Origin: Acholoe squamosa
Lineage: Eukaryota > Annelida > Polychaeta > Phyllodocida > Polynoidae
NCBI GenBank assembly: GCA_949317995.1
Contig: OX439035.1
Location: 83,887,959-83,951,958, forward strand
Direction: 5' to 3'
Length of the DNA stretch: 64,000 bases
The position numbers and the translations under genes were made by a program. The notes under the pieces are model-generated. The model ran no database searches. It was not told the DNA's origin and saw only the letters and a list, made by a program, of their open reading frames with translations. The stretch's first letter is position 1, and each line of letters begins with the position of its first letter. Positions 11,012 to 21,599 of the stretch are shown here, piece after piece.

Positions 11012-11558
11012 AGCGGGGGGGAAACACCTCCCCTCAAGTATCGGTCAGGTGGGCTGGGGGAATGATCCTCCGGCCCGGCTGGAAGAGTAATCTTGCGGCC
11101 AGGTTGGAAAGTGGCTCTCTATGCTCGTCAGTCCATGGTAAGCTGACCCGATTGGTATAGAACCACGACTGTCCGGCCAGTGTCAGGATAATGGACCGGT
11201 CAGATGATGTGTCAACAGTCTGCGGCACAGCGTCTGGGTGAGGCAGCACGATAAAGAGGGGCCTTGAGCCACGAGCAGTGTCTCACTGCTACGAGCCGTG
11301 TCCCACTGCTACAAGCAGACTCCCAAACACACGCACGCGCACACTCACACGCACACACACGCGCAAATTAAGTTTGAGAAAAGAATGGACTAAATGTCTG
11401 ATAACCAATGAGGCAGTCCCATGAGGCCTACGGCCTTAGGACGTTAAACAAATCAATCAATCAATATTGATTACTTTTTAGAATATAGCTTATATACTCA
11501 GATTGATAGGTGTACTGCTGATATGGGTATTCTGTCATTTATCATAGCTAATCAGGTA

Positions 11559-11562
<4 letters not shown>

Positions 11563-11608
<46 letters not shown>
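11563..11608. repeat. (TA)n microsatellite
   Basis: A run of about 23 uninterrupted TA dinucleotides follows the LINE insertion site by about 90 bases. The open frame through it is an artefact of the repeat. Confidence 0.95.
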
Positions 11609-11609
<1 letters not shown>

Positions 11610-11613
<4 letters not shown>

Positions 11614-12370
11614 ATTACTCCCCCCCCATCCTCCTGGTATTGACAGGTATTTTTCTGGACCCTTATGATAATCATAATGGGCCAATTAGCACATGCTATG
11701 TATCAAAATGTATAGCAAAGAAGAATCAATTCTCCTAGTTGTTACTACTATTTCAGAGACAGGAATGGTGTCTAACTGCAAACACATTAAAGGATGTTGG
11801 AATATTTGACATTTTTTTTCTTTCCTGAATTAATTGAGTCTCTATTAGATGATTTTATGAAAACCTTTTACTTCACAGACATTCATTATCTAGATTAATG
11901 CAAATATTTATAGATATATGACCTCAAGGTAGTTCTTATACTCTATTGTTGTATAGTGGAGGTCTCTGGTGGCAGAAGTATGTCATCAAAATGATGACCT
12001 TGGGTCATCACTTTGATGAAATGGGGTCATCATTCTCAAATGATGACCAAAAGTCATCTTCACTGATCACCTTTATCTATGTAAAAGTATTCAGTGTATT
12101 TGGTACTCCAGAAAGCTAAATCCCAAGTAATCAGGAGAGCCGGTTCACAGAGATATTCCCCCATCATGTCTTCTTCATGATATAATGAGTTCTGATATGA
12201 GGTTTCTTAGATCCCTGTATACCTATACCTCTCCATCTGATTGTTCTAGTTTAATTCATTTTGTTACCTGCCACATGATATCTCATGCACAAGATGGGCT
12301 ATCATACAATTTGAATATAAAATCCATTATCACCTTTAACCTACATGATAAAGGAACCTGGATGACATGT
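11610..12370. other. non-coding AT-rich stretch with TGATGACC motifs
   Basis: No gene is seen. At 11977-12060 the words TGATGACC and GGTCATCA alternate about five times in both orientations, so the segment can fold into several small hairpins. The rest is AT-rich without coding bias. Confidence 0.4.
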
Positions 12371-12374
12371 CGGC

Positions 12375-13426
12375 CACTGTAAACAGAAAGAAATAAGTGT
12401 CAAAATCTTAGTCAGATTTTAGTCAAAAAGTCTAACTTTCTAACAAAAACTAGTCAAAAGCATGTGCCTAAGTGTCCTTGGTTTTCTTAGTCAAAACGAC
12501 TAACCCTTAGTCAAAGTGCCCAACTTGCCTTGGCTTGCCTGATTATGACTAGGATTTGTTGGTGGTTTTGACTAAGTACTCAATCTAATACTTTTAGTTT
12601 AATTCAAATGGTGAGTGTAAGCTGCAAATGAGATTCACACCCAACAAATCAGAGCCTCATTAGGAAGTATATCAAAGTGGGAGGGAATATGCTGGGGAGA
12701 ATAGAGAGTTACAGTATATACAGAATAAGGCTTTTAGAATGGTTTATATGGTTAAGGATAGTGCATACCCCCCTCCTTTTCTACATTTTCTGAATATTCA
12801 ATTGCATATAATTTTGTGAATTTCAATTAGAGATTTACATATCATACCTCATTTTGACTACAGATTTTATATCTTTCAATTTCCTGGCATTAGAAGGTTG
12901 GTTGCTAGGGACAGAATGCTAATGGAACAAAAACATTCTTTTTCTTGTTACATGTACTTTTTTCGGACAGCCATATAGGGTGCAATATCATTAAAATTGA
13001 TGGTTCTGTTGATTTGAATGTAATCTCTAGAGATAATTTAGCGGGGAACGGTCTCTCATATAGTGGAGGGGTTGCCAAAGGAAGCAAATCCCAATTTCTT
13101 CAGGATTTTGTGAATTTCCTCATTTTTTACCTATTTTTCGACTTTAACATTCTCTGTAGACCTTGATAAATGGAATTTCCCCTATATGAGACACCGTTCC
13201 CCAGTAAATTATCTGTAGATAACATTTAAATCACCAGAACCATCAATTTTAATGATATTACACCCTTCAAGATTGCATTTGGATAGTGAATTTGATGACA
13301 GGTCAATGTGACCAACATAAGTTAGACATTGTTAATCACACATTAGTCAAATGTAGCCTACTAACTAACGATTTTGACTAAGTTAAGTTAGACTGACTAA
13401 CTTGAATTTTTTTTTCTGTGTACCTG
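12375..13426. mobile_element. palindromic non-autonomous element (MITE/foldback)
   Basis: The outer ends mirror each other: CACTGTAAACAGAAAGAAAT at the left and the complement of AAAATTCAAGTT-type sequence ending TCTGTGTACCTG at the right, both followed inward by repeated AGTCAAAA/TTAGTC words. A second, stronger inverted pair lies inside: about 12980-13063 and 13182-13263, roughly 84 bases each with about 85-90 percent complementarity and a 118-base loop. No transposase frame is present. No clear target duplication was found, so the outer limits are approximate. Confidence 0.55.
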
Positions 13427-13564
13427 AAGAGAGTATTCCATCAGTCATTGCTCCTAATATAACAGCTCATGTTCAATTCGCATATTCTTTATATTGTTAC
13501 AAATCTTTGTTAGATTCTTATCTAGAATTTTTATGTGATATCATTATCCCTGAAATGGTCCTAG

Positions 13565-14289
13565 TGTTTTGTCATCAATAGCCAATAATTATAATGAACG
13601 GGTATAACAGGGTACGCTTATGTGGGTATTTATTGTATACTGTATTATGTGTGTATTTATTGTATGCTATATGGGAGAGTGCTATGGGAGTCCTGTATAG
13701 GGTTTATGGTAGCTAAGAGTTTATGGTAGGCTGTGGAATGTTGCAGACGGAGGGGAGTCGACGAGATCTGGTCAGGTAGAATCTGTAGAGGGGGAGGGGG
13801 GAATACGGGTGAGCCAAACACCGGCGTCTGAAAGGTGTGAGGGGTTGGTAAGAGATAGGGAGGAGTTAGTATTGTGGGAGCAGCCGAGGAGGCAACACAT
13901 ACTCCTGGAGTAGACGAGGATGAAGCTGTTTAGTATTTAGTATTACACTTAGCCAATGTAAGAACGGATTGAACAGGATCTCTATGGCACTTACACCTCT
14001 CCAGTAGCATCGGATTGTTAAAACATGAACTGCTTGTATGAATAGACTGATGTCGGTGAAGCTGTGCAACCTGAGTGGGATCACCAAACAACTGTAACTG
14101 TGAATAACCAATGAACAATAAATGGTGACTTGTATCGGCGTCTTGGTGTTGGTTAAAAGAATGGGCTAGGCCAACATCATACCACTAGAGTTAGTCTTCC
14201 CAAATACGTGAGAACAGCGGAGCGAGCTGATAATAACTACACAAGTTAGACCACATTAATATACATATAAACACAACCCACACAGCCCA
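13565..14289 (+). repeat. E1 5' LTR
   Basis: The repeat starts TGTTTTGTCATC and ends CACAGCCCA. It matches 29930-30654 with a constant offset of 16365, so there are no indels. An AATAAA polyadenylation signal lies at 14117-14122. I saw no canonical TATAAA; TATT/TGTATA-rich sequence occurs near 13625-13670. Confidence 0.95.
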
Positions 14290-14291
14290 GA

Positions 14292-14309
14292 TGGTGGAGA
14301 ATTAGTGGT
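14292..14309 (+). promoter_or_regulatory. E1 primer-binding site
   Basis: TGGTGGAGAATTAGTGGT starts two bases after the LTR. TGG at this position complements the CCA end of a tRNA primer. The matching tRNA was not identified. Confidence 0.6.
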
Positions 14310-14328
14310 TGGGCTTATCATTGTACTG

Positions 14329-17220
14329 ATGAGCGGCTCGCCGTACCCGATACCTAACAGCTCAGACGCTGGATGTGACTCAGCGGCATCGCCACACACT
14401 GACAGTAGTGACGGTGTGGAAGTCTATACTATCATACCTGCAGCGCGCACATTGCCTGGGAATGCGGCAGTAGCACATAGTGGTGTAGCAGAGGGACAGG
14501 GTGGAAGATCCGGAGTGAGTGAAGCGGGACCTGATCAATCACGTGTCACTCTTAGATCGGATCACACACATGTGCATGTGCAATTAGGACCCAGGTCGCA
14601 AGTGGTGCTTTTGCCTGGAGAGGAGGTGTCTAGAGAGATTGGATTCCCCGTGGCTCAGTCAGAGGAGGAGCGGGCGTCGTCTCAAAGGGATCCCAAATCT
14701 GGGGGGACGTCTGGCCTACAGTTGTCTACGACGGCTGATTCTGAACCAGCAGGGTCGGTGGTAGTGGACGATACCTCTGGACCATTCTCAGCATTGGGAG
14801 TGGAGAACGAGCATCAGTCATCTGCGGCAGAGTCGGAGACCAGGGCTGATATTTCTAGTGATGGGCAACAGGCGGCGGTTCAGGAGCACACAGTAAGTGC
14901 CGATGCAGGGGAACGGCCTGATAATCTCTGCAAGGGATGGACGACAGGAGACAGATTAGTGAATTATAAGTATTTTTCGACGCCCATTGCTAGGAGCTCC
15001 AGTATTAATTTCTGTAAGGCTACTCCTAGGTGCCTTGAGTTTGAGGGTACAGCGGACCAGGGACAAGTCAGACGCGCATCTGAGGGGGATGTGGCGGATA
15101 TTGGTGATGAAGATTTGAATTTTGAAGTAATAGCGACGTCATTGGGGTTAATTGAGCCAGTAAATGAGGACAGACAGGTGGATGAGAGTGGAACAAAGGA
15201 TAGTCGTGGGGATGAGGGGGACGCACATGGGGGGAGCAATCCAATAGACGGGGCATCTACGGTGGTGGCAGCGTCAGGACAAAACGAGGACGTCGGTGAG
15301 GAGATACAGGAACAGGGGTCGGAGGCCTGTGGTGATTCACAAGGGCAGAGCGCAAGACTGCTGCCATCTGGTTTCTTGGTGGTTGTTGAGAATGGGAGAG
15401 AGTTGAGTGACAAGGACTTGGTGGGCCAGGATGAGAGTGGTGGAGTTGGACAGGATCGGACAAGCTGTACTACACCGGTCATTACAGGTGATCAAAGTGG
15501 CAGTCGTTTGGGAGAGTCTGTGAGTAGGGCACGAGTGGATGAAGTTATTGCAGGTCTGCAGAACACTAATATTAGGGTGCGACACAGCATAGAGAAGGGG
15601 AGGGCCATATTGGAACGGGAGCTGAGATATCGGCGGGCCATTGATGGGGAGGAGCTGCTCGCGGGGCCGGAGATAGACCGGGAGCGTGTAGCACGAAGGG
15701 AGAGGTTTTTGAGCGACACAGTAAATTGGAGAAAGGTAACTGCGAATATCCGCTCAGGCAATAGTACAGGTCGTACTACAGGTGAGGGGCATTTAGATGA
15801 TGTTCTAAATAGCCATCTTCAGACTGATGTTTCGGGTGACTGGGAGGATTGGTGGGTTCGGAGAGCGGATGAAGAGAGAAAACGACAAATAGAAAGGGAG
15901 GCCCAGGAGGAAGCCGCCGAGGGCTCCGTCTCTGGAGGTGTTAAAACTGATATACAGGGGAACGAGAGTGAAGAGAGCTCAGTGGGTGATTTGGATGCGG
16001 AGAGACAGGTAGAAGAGGATATTGCACCTATTATTGGTTTTGAAGACGACGACATGGCGCCTAGTCCGAATGTTAAACTACCATCCTTCAATGGGGAGTC
16101 TGGGGAGGATTATCGGAGATATTTTAAGGAATTGAATGGAATGCAAAAGCTATTTGGATGGTCTCCGGATCAACATCTTGAATATGCAAAATTGGGCTTG
16201 AAGAAGGGGGCATCGAAATGGATGGATGGTATTCCAGAAGGGGAAAAGGATACTTTGGACAAAGTAGTGGCTATAGTGAAGAGGGTTTTTGAAGACAAAA
16301 GGCCACTGTGGCAGAAACATAGGGATTTGCACTGTCTGAAGCAGGAAAAGGGACAGTCGGTTTGGGACTTCGCATTGAAAATAAAGGAATATGACGAGTT
16401 GGACGTTCCTGATGTCATCAAACTGTCAGTCTTTGTGGGGGGTTTGCTTCCGCCCATTGATAAGGACCTGATGAAACACAATGCTGATTCTTTTGAAGAG
16501 GCTCTCAGGCTGGCGTCTTATTGGGAAAATGTGGAGAAAGGCAGGAACTCCAAAGGTGTGGCGCAGTTACACATGCTAGAGTCTGAGGGGACTCGGGATG
16601 GAGCATGTGGGGATGATCAGTTTGATCCTAAAGAATATGCTAGGGAACAAACTAAAGCGGTGGTGGAGATGTGCACTATGGAATATAGACGGGGGCTCAG
16701 AGAGATGGAACATGGACGGGAGAATCAGCAGGGACAGTATGCTGGAAGGGGTGGCACTTCACAGGGGCAGTATCAGGCGCAGACGGGCAGAGGGACCGGC
16801 GCGGGAACATATGGTCAGAATAGACAGTTTGGTGCAGGCGGTGGAGGTCGAGGATGGAATTATCAAGGGGGACGCGGTGGAAATCAATATAACGCGTCTC
16901 AGTATTTCAATAACAGGTTTCAAGGACAGAGATACACAGGAGGAAGCAGGCAGGGTCAACAGGGGGATGATAAAGGTCAGAGAAGAGCACAGGAATATGC
17001 TAGGATGATGGGAGATGCAGGAGAGAGTCAGAAAGGAGGAGGGGCGATCTATTGCTTGATTCATGACTCTACCACACATTCTACAGAGGAGTGCACGTTT
17101 TTGAAGAAATACAGGGATCAGTTGTCATCCTCTCAGCAGAACAGAGACCAACGAGATCAGGGAAATGATGTTCGCAGGCCGGGAAATGGGCACAACGGCT
17201 CATTCCTACCCCAGAATTAA
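14329..17220 (+). CDS. gag: E1 Gag
   Basis: This is the structural polyprotein of the virus-like particle. The ATG at 14329 is the first in frame after the leader. The first 580 or so residues are acidic and low in complexity, unusually long for a gypsy Gag (963 residues in all, against a more common 300-600). A Retrotrans_gag-type capsid follows at about residues 580-735, from a KLPSFNGESGEDY motif through the conserved tryptophans and a QxxGQSVWDF-like block. Next is a Gly/Gln/Arg-rich RGG segment (about 803-884), a plausible nucleic-acid binder. Near residue 909 a C-x2-H...H-x4-C cluster replaces the usual zinc knuckle. The 3' end overlaps the pol frame by about 52 bases and holds a -1 frameshift site. 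Confidence 0.9.
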   Translation: MSGSPYPIPNSSDAGCDSAASPHTDSSDGVEVYTIIPAARTLPGNAAVAHSGVAEGQGGRSGVSEAGPDQSRVTLRSDHTHVHVQLGPRSQVVLLPGEEVSREIGFPVAQSEEERASSQRDPKSGGTSGLQLSTTADSEPAGSVVVDDTSGPFSALGVENEHQSSAAESETRADISSDGQQAAVQEHTVSADAGERPDNLCKGWTTGDRLVNYKYFSTPIARSSSINFCKATPRCLEFEGTADQGQVRRASEGDVADIGDEDLNFEVIATSLGLIEPVNEDRQVDESGTKDSRGDEGDAHGGSNPIDGASTVVAASGQNEDVGEEIQEQGSEACGDSQGQSARLLPSGFLVVVENGRELSDKDLVGQDESGGVGQDRTSCTTPVITGDQSGSRLGESVSRARVDEVIAGLQNTNIRVRHSIEKGRAILERELRYRRAIDGEELLAGPEIDRERVARRERFLSDTVNWRKVTANIRSGNSTGRTTGEGHLDDVLNSHLQTDVSGDWEDWWVRRADEERKRQIEREAQEEAAEGSVSGGVKTDIQGNESEESSVGDLDAERQVEEDIAPIIGFEDDDMAPSPNVKLPSFNGESGEDYRRYFKELNGMQKLFGWSPDQHLEYAKLGLKKGASKWMDGIPEGEKDTLDKVVAIVKRVFEDKRPLWQKHRDLHCLKQEKGQSVWDFALKIKEYDELDVPDVIKLSVFVGGLLPPIDKDLMKHNADSFEEALRLASYWENVEKGRNSKGVAQLHMLESEGTRDGACGDDQFDPKEYAREQTKAVVEMCTMEYRRGLREMEHGRENQQGQYAGRGGTSQGQYQAQTGRGTGAGTYGQNRQFGAGGGGRGWNYQGGRGGNQYNASQYFNNRFQGQRYTGGSRQGQQGDDKGQRRAQEYARMMGDAGESQKGGGAIYCLIHDSTTHSTEECTFLKKYRDQLSSSQQNRDQRDQGNDVRRPGNGHNGSFLPQN

Positions 17221-20200
17221 ATTTGATATCAGGGGATGGGTCGGAAAATAGGGGATCGAAAGACAAAGCGCCATGGTTGGTTCAGTGTACTATTGACGAG
17301 AATGCATACAGATGTTTAGTGGACACAGGCGCGTCTGATTGTTTTATAGCGCGGACAGTTGTGAGTAGTATAAGTGAGAGAGCAATTTGGGACAGGCAGC
17401 CATCTCAATTGGGGAAGGTGCGTCTGGGGGACAAAACATCATTACAAGTTTATGAGACGGTGCGACTGCAGTGTTTTATGGATGGTGCTTGCATATACTA
17501 TGATTTTAATGTGGTGGATTCACTAGCTTATGATATTGTGCTGGGACGTAATTTTCTGATCGACGCAAGGGCACAGATTATAGCTATAGATGGAAAGGTA
17601 CGTCTCTTTACTGAGGATCCGGTCTCAATTGAAGTAGCGGCGATTTTGGACCCATGGGAAGAAAGATTGGTGACGGTGAAGGGATGGGATGTTGCGGCTG
17701 ACAGGGTTGGAACATCGGTCTTGCTGAGACCGTCTAATTTGGCGGTGGTAGCTGCGGATGGTGCGGTGAACTATGTGGGGAAGAAATGGTATATGAGAAT
17801 TGCTAATCTCTCTGACAGGCAAGTGTACGTGGATACAACTGAGGTTATAGCATATGCAGAAGACATAGATGAACCAGAACTTAATTTGCTGGAGGTAATT
17901 GATACAGCTAATGTTGGCAGGGATAGAAAGGATGAGGCTCGTGAGATTTTGGCAAGATGTACTGAAGAACGGCGGGAGAATGGTCAAGATGCTAGAGGGG
18001 GATCAATACACCGGCAGGATCATCAGGACAATGGTGGTGGATGTGGCGTTTCTACATTGAGTGAGCAGGAGAGGCTGGATAAAATTAAGAAGATCAGGGG
18101 CCTTGATTTGGGTGACACTATGATGACGCTGGAAGAGCAGAGGGTATTCAGAGAGATGCTGGTGGTCAACATGGACACTATAGCATTTTCTATGAAGGAG
18201 TTGGGTCATTGTTCATTGGCTCCAATGAAAATAAGGGTCGATGAGTCCAAGGGTCCGTGTATGGCGCGACCATACAGGTATTCTCCTCAGAAAATGGATA
18301 TTATTGATGAACAGGTGAGGGAATTATTGAGGTTGGGAATTATTGAGCCCAGTGACAGCGTATGGAGAAGTCCGTTGGTGGTAGTGCAGAAGAAGGATGG
18401 CAAGGCTAGATTATGTACAGACTATCGCATGTTGAATCTTATTACGGCGGATGATACATACCCTATGCCCACAGCCAGAAGCATGTTTTTGTATATGGCA
18501 TACAGAAAACCTATAATCTTTACAGCCATGGATTTGCTCAGTGGGTATCATCAGTGCGATTTACATCAGGACAGCAGGCAGTATTCAGCGTTTGAATCAC
18601 CCTCGGGAGTTTGGCAATGGACAAGGATGCCGTTTGGTATGAAGCAGAGCCCATGGCAATTTACTAAGATTATGTCATTAGCACTAGGAGGCTTAATACC
18701 ACGTACTTGTCTAGCCTACCTAGACGATATCATTATCTTTGATCCGGATGTGGACAGCCATATCACTAATGTCGGCAGAGTATTGGCAGCTTTAGGTAAA
18801 GCAGGTTTAACAGTGAAGCCGGAAAAGTGTGAGTGGGGCAAAGCGGAAATCAAGTTTTTGGGGCACATTATTAATGCTGAAGGAGTGCAGACGCAATCTA
18901 AAGTGATCAGAAAGGTGCAGGAATTTGGCAGACCGTATAATGAACATACAACTAGATCCTTTCTGGGGCTTTGTAATTATTACAGGAGTTTTATTCCTAA
19001 CTATGCTGTTTTGTCGATGCCTCTGAATAATTTGTTGAAAATCAAGGTGCCATTTAAGTGGACGAATGAGTGTGAGGTGTCATTCAAGAAAATACAAGCG
19101 GCATTAGCAAGCACACCGTTATTGGTACATCCAGAGATCGGGGGTCACTTTTATGTTTTAACGGATGCTTCGGATGGCGCGTGTGGAGCGGCCATCTGTG
19201 TAAAGAGGGACGGATTGCTGAGACCGGTAACATATTATGGGTATACATTTACAAAGGCTGAAAGAAACTACACTATAACAGAGAAAGAAGGCCTAGCTGT
19301 TATAAGAGTATTGAAGAAATTTGAGGATATGCTGACGGGAGCTAAGATTACGATAATTACAGACCATCAACCATTAATACCTTTGCTTCAGCAAGCCAGT
19401 AAGGCTCCATCCAAAAGGTTGACTAGATGGGGTTTAGCAATGACTGACTTTGACTATGAGATCAGGTATGAGCCGGGAGCCACTCACTACCTGCCGGATT
19501 TTATATCCAGAGTGCCGTTGGCAGTAGGACAGGATACACCTGGCGAGGAGTCGGGGGAGTTTGAGCCTGAGGTGGGATGTGAGTTACTCGTGATGGAACT
19601 GGTAGGGGAGGAATTGGATAGGGAAACCTTCATACAGGAACAGTGGAGGGATGGATTCTGCAGAGGGATGATGAGATATTTGGCGGGAGATGAATTGCCA
19701 GTGGATGAGGAAAAGGCGCGAGGGATTTTACATAATGCTGATTTCATGGGTATGAAGGATGGATTGTTATGCAAGTATATAAAACCAGCTAGAAAGAGGG
19801 GTGGGCCTATAGCTGACTTAAACCCAAGGATAGTGGTGCCTAAGGCTATGGTGAATAGAGTGCTCTATCTCATGCATGATGATATCATGTGCGGAGGACA
19901 TGTGGGAACAGTGGCGCTGAATACAAAAGTACAGGCTCGGTTTTATTGGAAAAATATGATGGTGGACATAGCTAAGTACGTGCGGCTATGTGAAAGGTGC
20001 GCGTTGAGGAAAAGAGCACCTCACTTTAGAGCCAAGGCAAGATCATGGGATACGCCGGATTATCCATGGCAAGTGATACAGACAGATTTTGTTGGGCCAC
20101 TGCGTAGGTCCAAAGAAGGTTATAAATATATCATGACCTTCATAGACCTTCTGACGGGATGGCCAGAGGCATTCTGTACTAAAGACACAACCGCGCACAC

Positions 20201-21599
20201 GGCAGCTGGGGTGTTTCTACGGGAGATCGTGTGTAGGTACGGCAAGGTGGAAGTGCTGTGCAGCGACAGAGGGTCTACATATATGGGTCAGGTTTTTCGT
20301 GAGGTTACAGCTAGGTTGTCAACCAAACAGAGGTTTACGTCTTCTAGGAATCCGACCGGAAATGCCAGGGTTGAAAGATTGCATAAATCATTAGAGGATA
20401 CGATAGGATGCTATGTGACTGAGGACCATGAACACTGGCCAGAGCTGTTACCCATTGCATTGTGGACGGTGCGCTCCAATATTAGTATGAGGACGGGGTT
20501 TTCACCATATGCACTACAATTCGGGAGGGATCCGGTGGCTATGTCCTTTGCTGAAGAAAGGCCACTGCCTAAAGTGCCATCTGAAAGGGATTGGTTTATA
20601 AGGACCAATCATAGCATACAGTTATTACAAGAGGCGGCCAACGCTCATACTGCTAGGTATGAGGAGCAGCTCAGACGTAGATTGGATGGACGGGCTCGAC
20701 CTGTATCTTTTATAGAGGGGGAGTGGGTATATTACTATGATCCGAAATGCGCGGTGAATAACACATCGAAGTTTGCTGGTAGATACACGGGGCCACATAG
20801 GATAATAGAGGTGGTGGGGGATAACAGGGTGAGGTTGAGAGCAGTGAAGACGGGCAAAGAGATACCTCACTTGGTAAATGTGAATAAGCTGAAGAGAGCA
20901 TACAAAGGGGAGGGTGAAAATGACGAAGGAGTAGCCAAAGATGAGAGGACTGTGGAAGTGGATGGAACAGAAGTGGAATCAGAAGTGGAAATACAGGATA
21001 TAAGACGTGAGGACCCTAAAGGGGTGACTGAGGTAGAACATCCTTCATCTGGTCTGGAGGATACAGCGCTAGCGGGCGCTGATAAGGAGGACAAATTGAA
21101 AACGTCAGACGACGATAGAAGTGCACATGAGAAAAAGAGAGAGGTGGCCGGAGCTGGACCGCGCGCACCTATACAGGAATCTGATAATGAGAAAGATGGA
21201 GTTGTACGGCGAGATAGCCGGGAGAAGCACAGGCAGGAAGCTGTGGTCGATAATTGGTGTAAAAAGAAAGGGTTACAGGATAGTGATATTGATAAGGTCG
21301 AGGGTGGCCGAAGACAGGATAATGAAGAGAAAAGGAAGGGTAGAGTGAGAAATGTCGAGGTGAAGAGGCAGATGGACGAAGAAAGAGAGAGAGAAGAAAT
21401 GGAGAGAAGACAGAAAAGAAAAGAGAGAGAGGATAGGGCTGAGAGAAGACGGAGGCAAAGAGATAGGAGAGCGCAATTGGCTGCAGGGGCTATTATGAGT
21501 GAGGAATCTAGCAGTGAACATATCATTCCAAAGGGACCGATTTGTAAGCATCACAGGAGAGGCAGAGAGGAGCTCAGCTCATCCAGCGATGGAGAATAG
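17169..21599 (+). CDS. pol: E1 Pol: protease, RT, RNase H, integrase
   Basis: The frame opens at 17169 inside gag; no ATG precedes the protease, so expression by -1 frameshift is likely. The aspartic protease has LVDTGAS near 17316. The RT has a RLCTDYRMLN block and YLDD near 18717-18728. RNase H starts at LTDASDG near 19157 and keeps TDHQPL near 19360. The integrase has an H-x(n)-H-x(n)-C-x2-C finger (19877 to about 20003), then D (20083), D (about 20264) and E (about 20374) in the expected spacing. A YTGPHRI segment near 20776 resembles the GPY/F module. The last 230 or so residues form a Lys/Glu/Arg-rich tail not usual for gypsy integrases. No stop or frameshift is seen across 1476 codons, so the enzyme set looks complete. 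Confidence 0.93.
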   Translation, partial: CSQAGKWAQRLIPTPELNLISGDGSENRGSKDKAPWLVQCTIDENAYRCLVDTGASDCFIARTVVSSISERAIWDRQPSQLGKVRLGDKTSLQVYETVRLQCFMDGACIYYDFNVVDSLAYDIVLGRNFLIDARAQIIAIDGKVRLFTEDPVSIEVAAILDPWEERLVTVKGWDVAADRVGTSVLLRPSNLAVVAADGAVNYVGKKWYMRIANLSDRQVYVDTTEVIAYAEDIDEPELNLLEVIDTANVGRDRKDEAREILARCTEERRENGQDARGGSIHRQDHQDNGGGCGVSTLSEQERLDKIKKIRGLDLGDTMMTLEEQRVFREMLVVNMDTIAFSMKELGHCSLAPMKIRVDESKGPCMARPYRYSPQKMDIIDEQVRELLRLGIIEPSDSVWRSPLVVVQKKDGKARLCTDYRMLNLITADDTYPMPTARSMFLYMAYRKPIIFTAMDLLSGYHQCDLHQDSRQYSAFESPSGVWQWTRMPFGMKQSPWQFTKIMSLALGGLIPRTCLAYLDDIIIFDPDVDSHITNVGRVLAALGKAGLTVKPEKCEWGKAEIKFLGHIINAEGVQTQSKVIRKVQEFGRPYNEHTTRSFLGLCNYYRSFIPNYAVLSMPLNNLLKIKVPFKWTNECEVSFKKIQAALASTPLLVHPEIGGHFYVLTDASDGACGAAICVKRDGLLRPVTYYGYTFTKAERNYTITEKEGLAVIRVLKKFEDMLTGAKITIITDHQPLIPLLQQASKAPSKRLTRWGLAMTDFDYEIRYEPGATHYLPDFISRVPLAVGQDTPGEESGEFEPEVGCELLVMELVGEELDRETFIQEQWRDGFCRGMMRYLAGDELPVDEEKARGILHNADFMGMKDGLLCKYIKPARKRGGPIADLNPRIVVPKAMVNRVLYLMHDDIMCGGHVGTVALNTKVQARFYWKNMMVDIAKYVRLCERCALRKRAPHFRAKARSWDTPDYPWQVIQTDFVGPLRRSKEGYKYIMTFIDLLTGWPEAFCTKDTTAHTAAGVFLREIVCRYGKVEVLCSDRGSTYMGQVFREVTARLSTKQRFTSSRNPTGNARVERLHKSLEDTIGCYVTEDHEHWPELLPIALWTVRSNISMRTGFSPYALQFGRDPVAMSFAEERPLPKVPSERDWFIRTNHSIQLLQEAANAHTARYEEQLRRRLDGRARPVSFIEGEWVYYYDPKCAVNNTSKFAGRYTGPHRIIEVVGDNRVRLRAVKTGKEIPHLVNVNKLKRAYKGEGENDEGVAKDERTVEVDGTEVESEVEIQDIRREDPKGVTEVEHPSSGLEDTALAGADKEDKLKTSDDDRSAHEKKREVAGAGPRAPIQESDNEKDGVVRRDSREKHRQEAVVDNWCKKKGLQDSDIDKVEGGRRQDNEEKRKGRVRNVEVKRQMDEEREREEMERRQKRKEREDRAERRRRQRDRRAQLAAGAIMSEESSSEHIIPKGPICKHHRRGREELSSSSDGE
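17181..17187 (+). promoter_or_regulatory. -1 ribosomal frameshift heptamer GGGAAAT
   Basis: In the gag frame the bases read G GGA AAT, which fits X XXY YYZ. A -1 slip gives GGG AAA T, exactly the pol frame. It sits inside the window where both frames are open (17169-17217), 30 bases before the gag stop. This is the layout used for Gag-Pol fusion in many retroviruses. I did not find a clear downstream pseudoknot by eye. Confidence 0.75.

Larger units (their letters stand above)
5041..11463 (+). mobile_element. full-length I/Nimb-type LINE, 6.4 kb
   Basis: The 12-base sequence ATATTGATTACT occurs at 5029-5040 and again at 11464-11475, directly bordering the element, so it is the target-site duplication. 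The element has a GC-rich 5' UTR (5041 to about 5694), a zinc-knuckle ORF1, an ORF2 with endonuclease, RT and RNase H, and a 3' UTR. The 3' UTR has a CA-rich microsatellite (about 11327-11364) and ends in GGACGTTAAACAAA plus (TCAA)n instead of poly-A. RNase H together with this kind of tail is typical of the I clade and relatives (I, Nimb, ingi). Perfect target duplication and an open ORF2 argue for recent insertion. Confidence 0.92.

Noticed and set aside
13866..14111. An 81-codon minus-strand frame in each E1 LTR (also 30231-30476)
   Set aside because: It lies in both LTRs because the LTRs are identical; it has no domain, no start context of note and overlaps the poly-A region.
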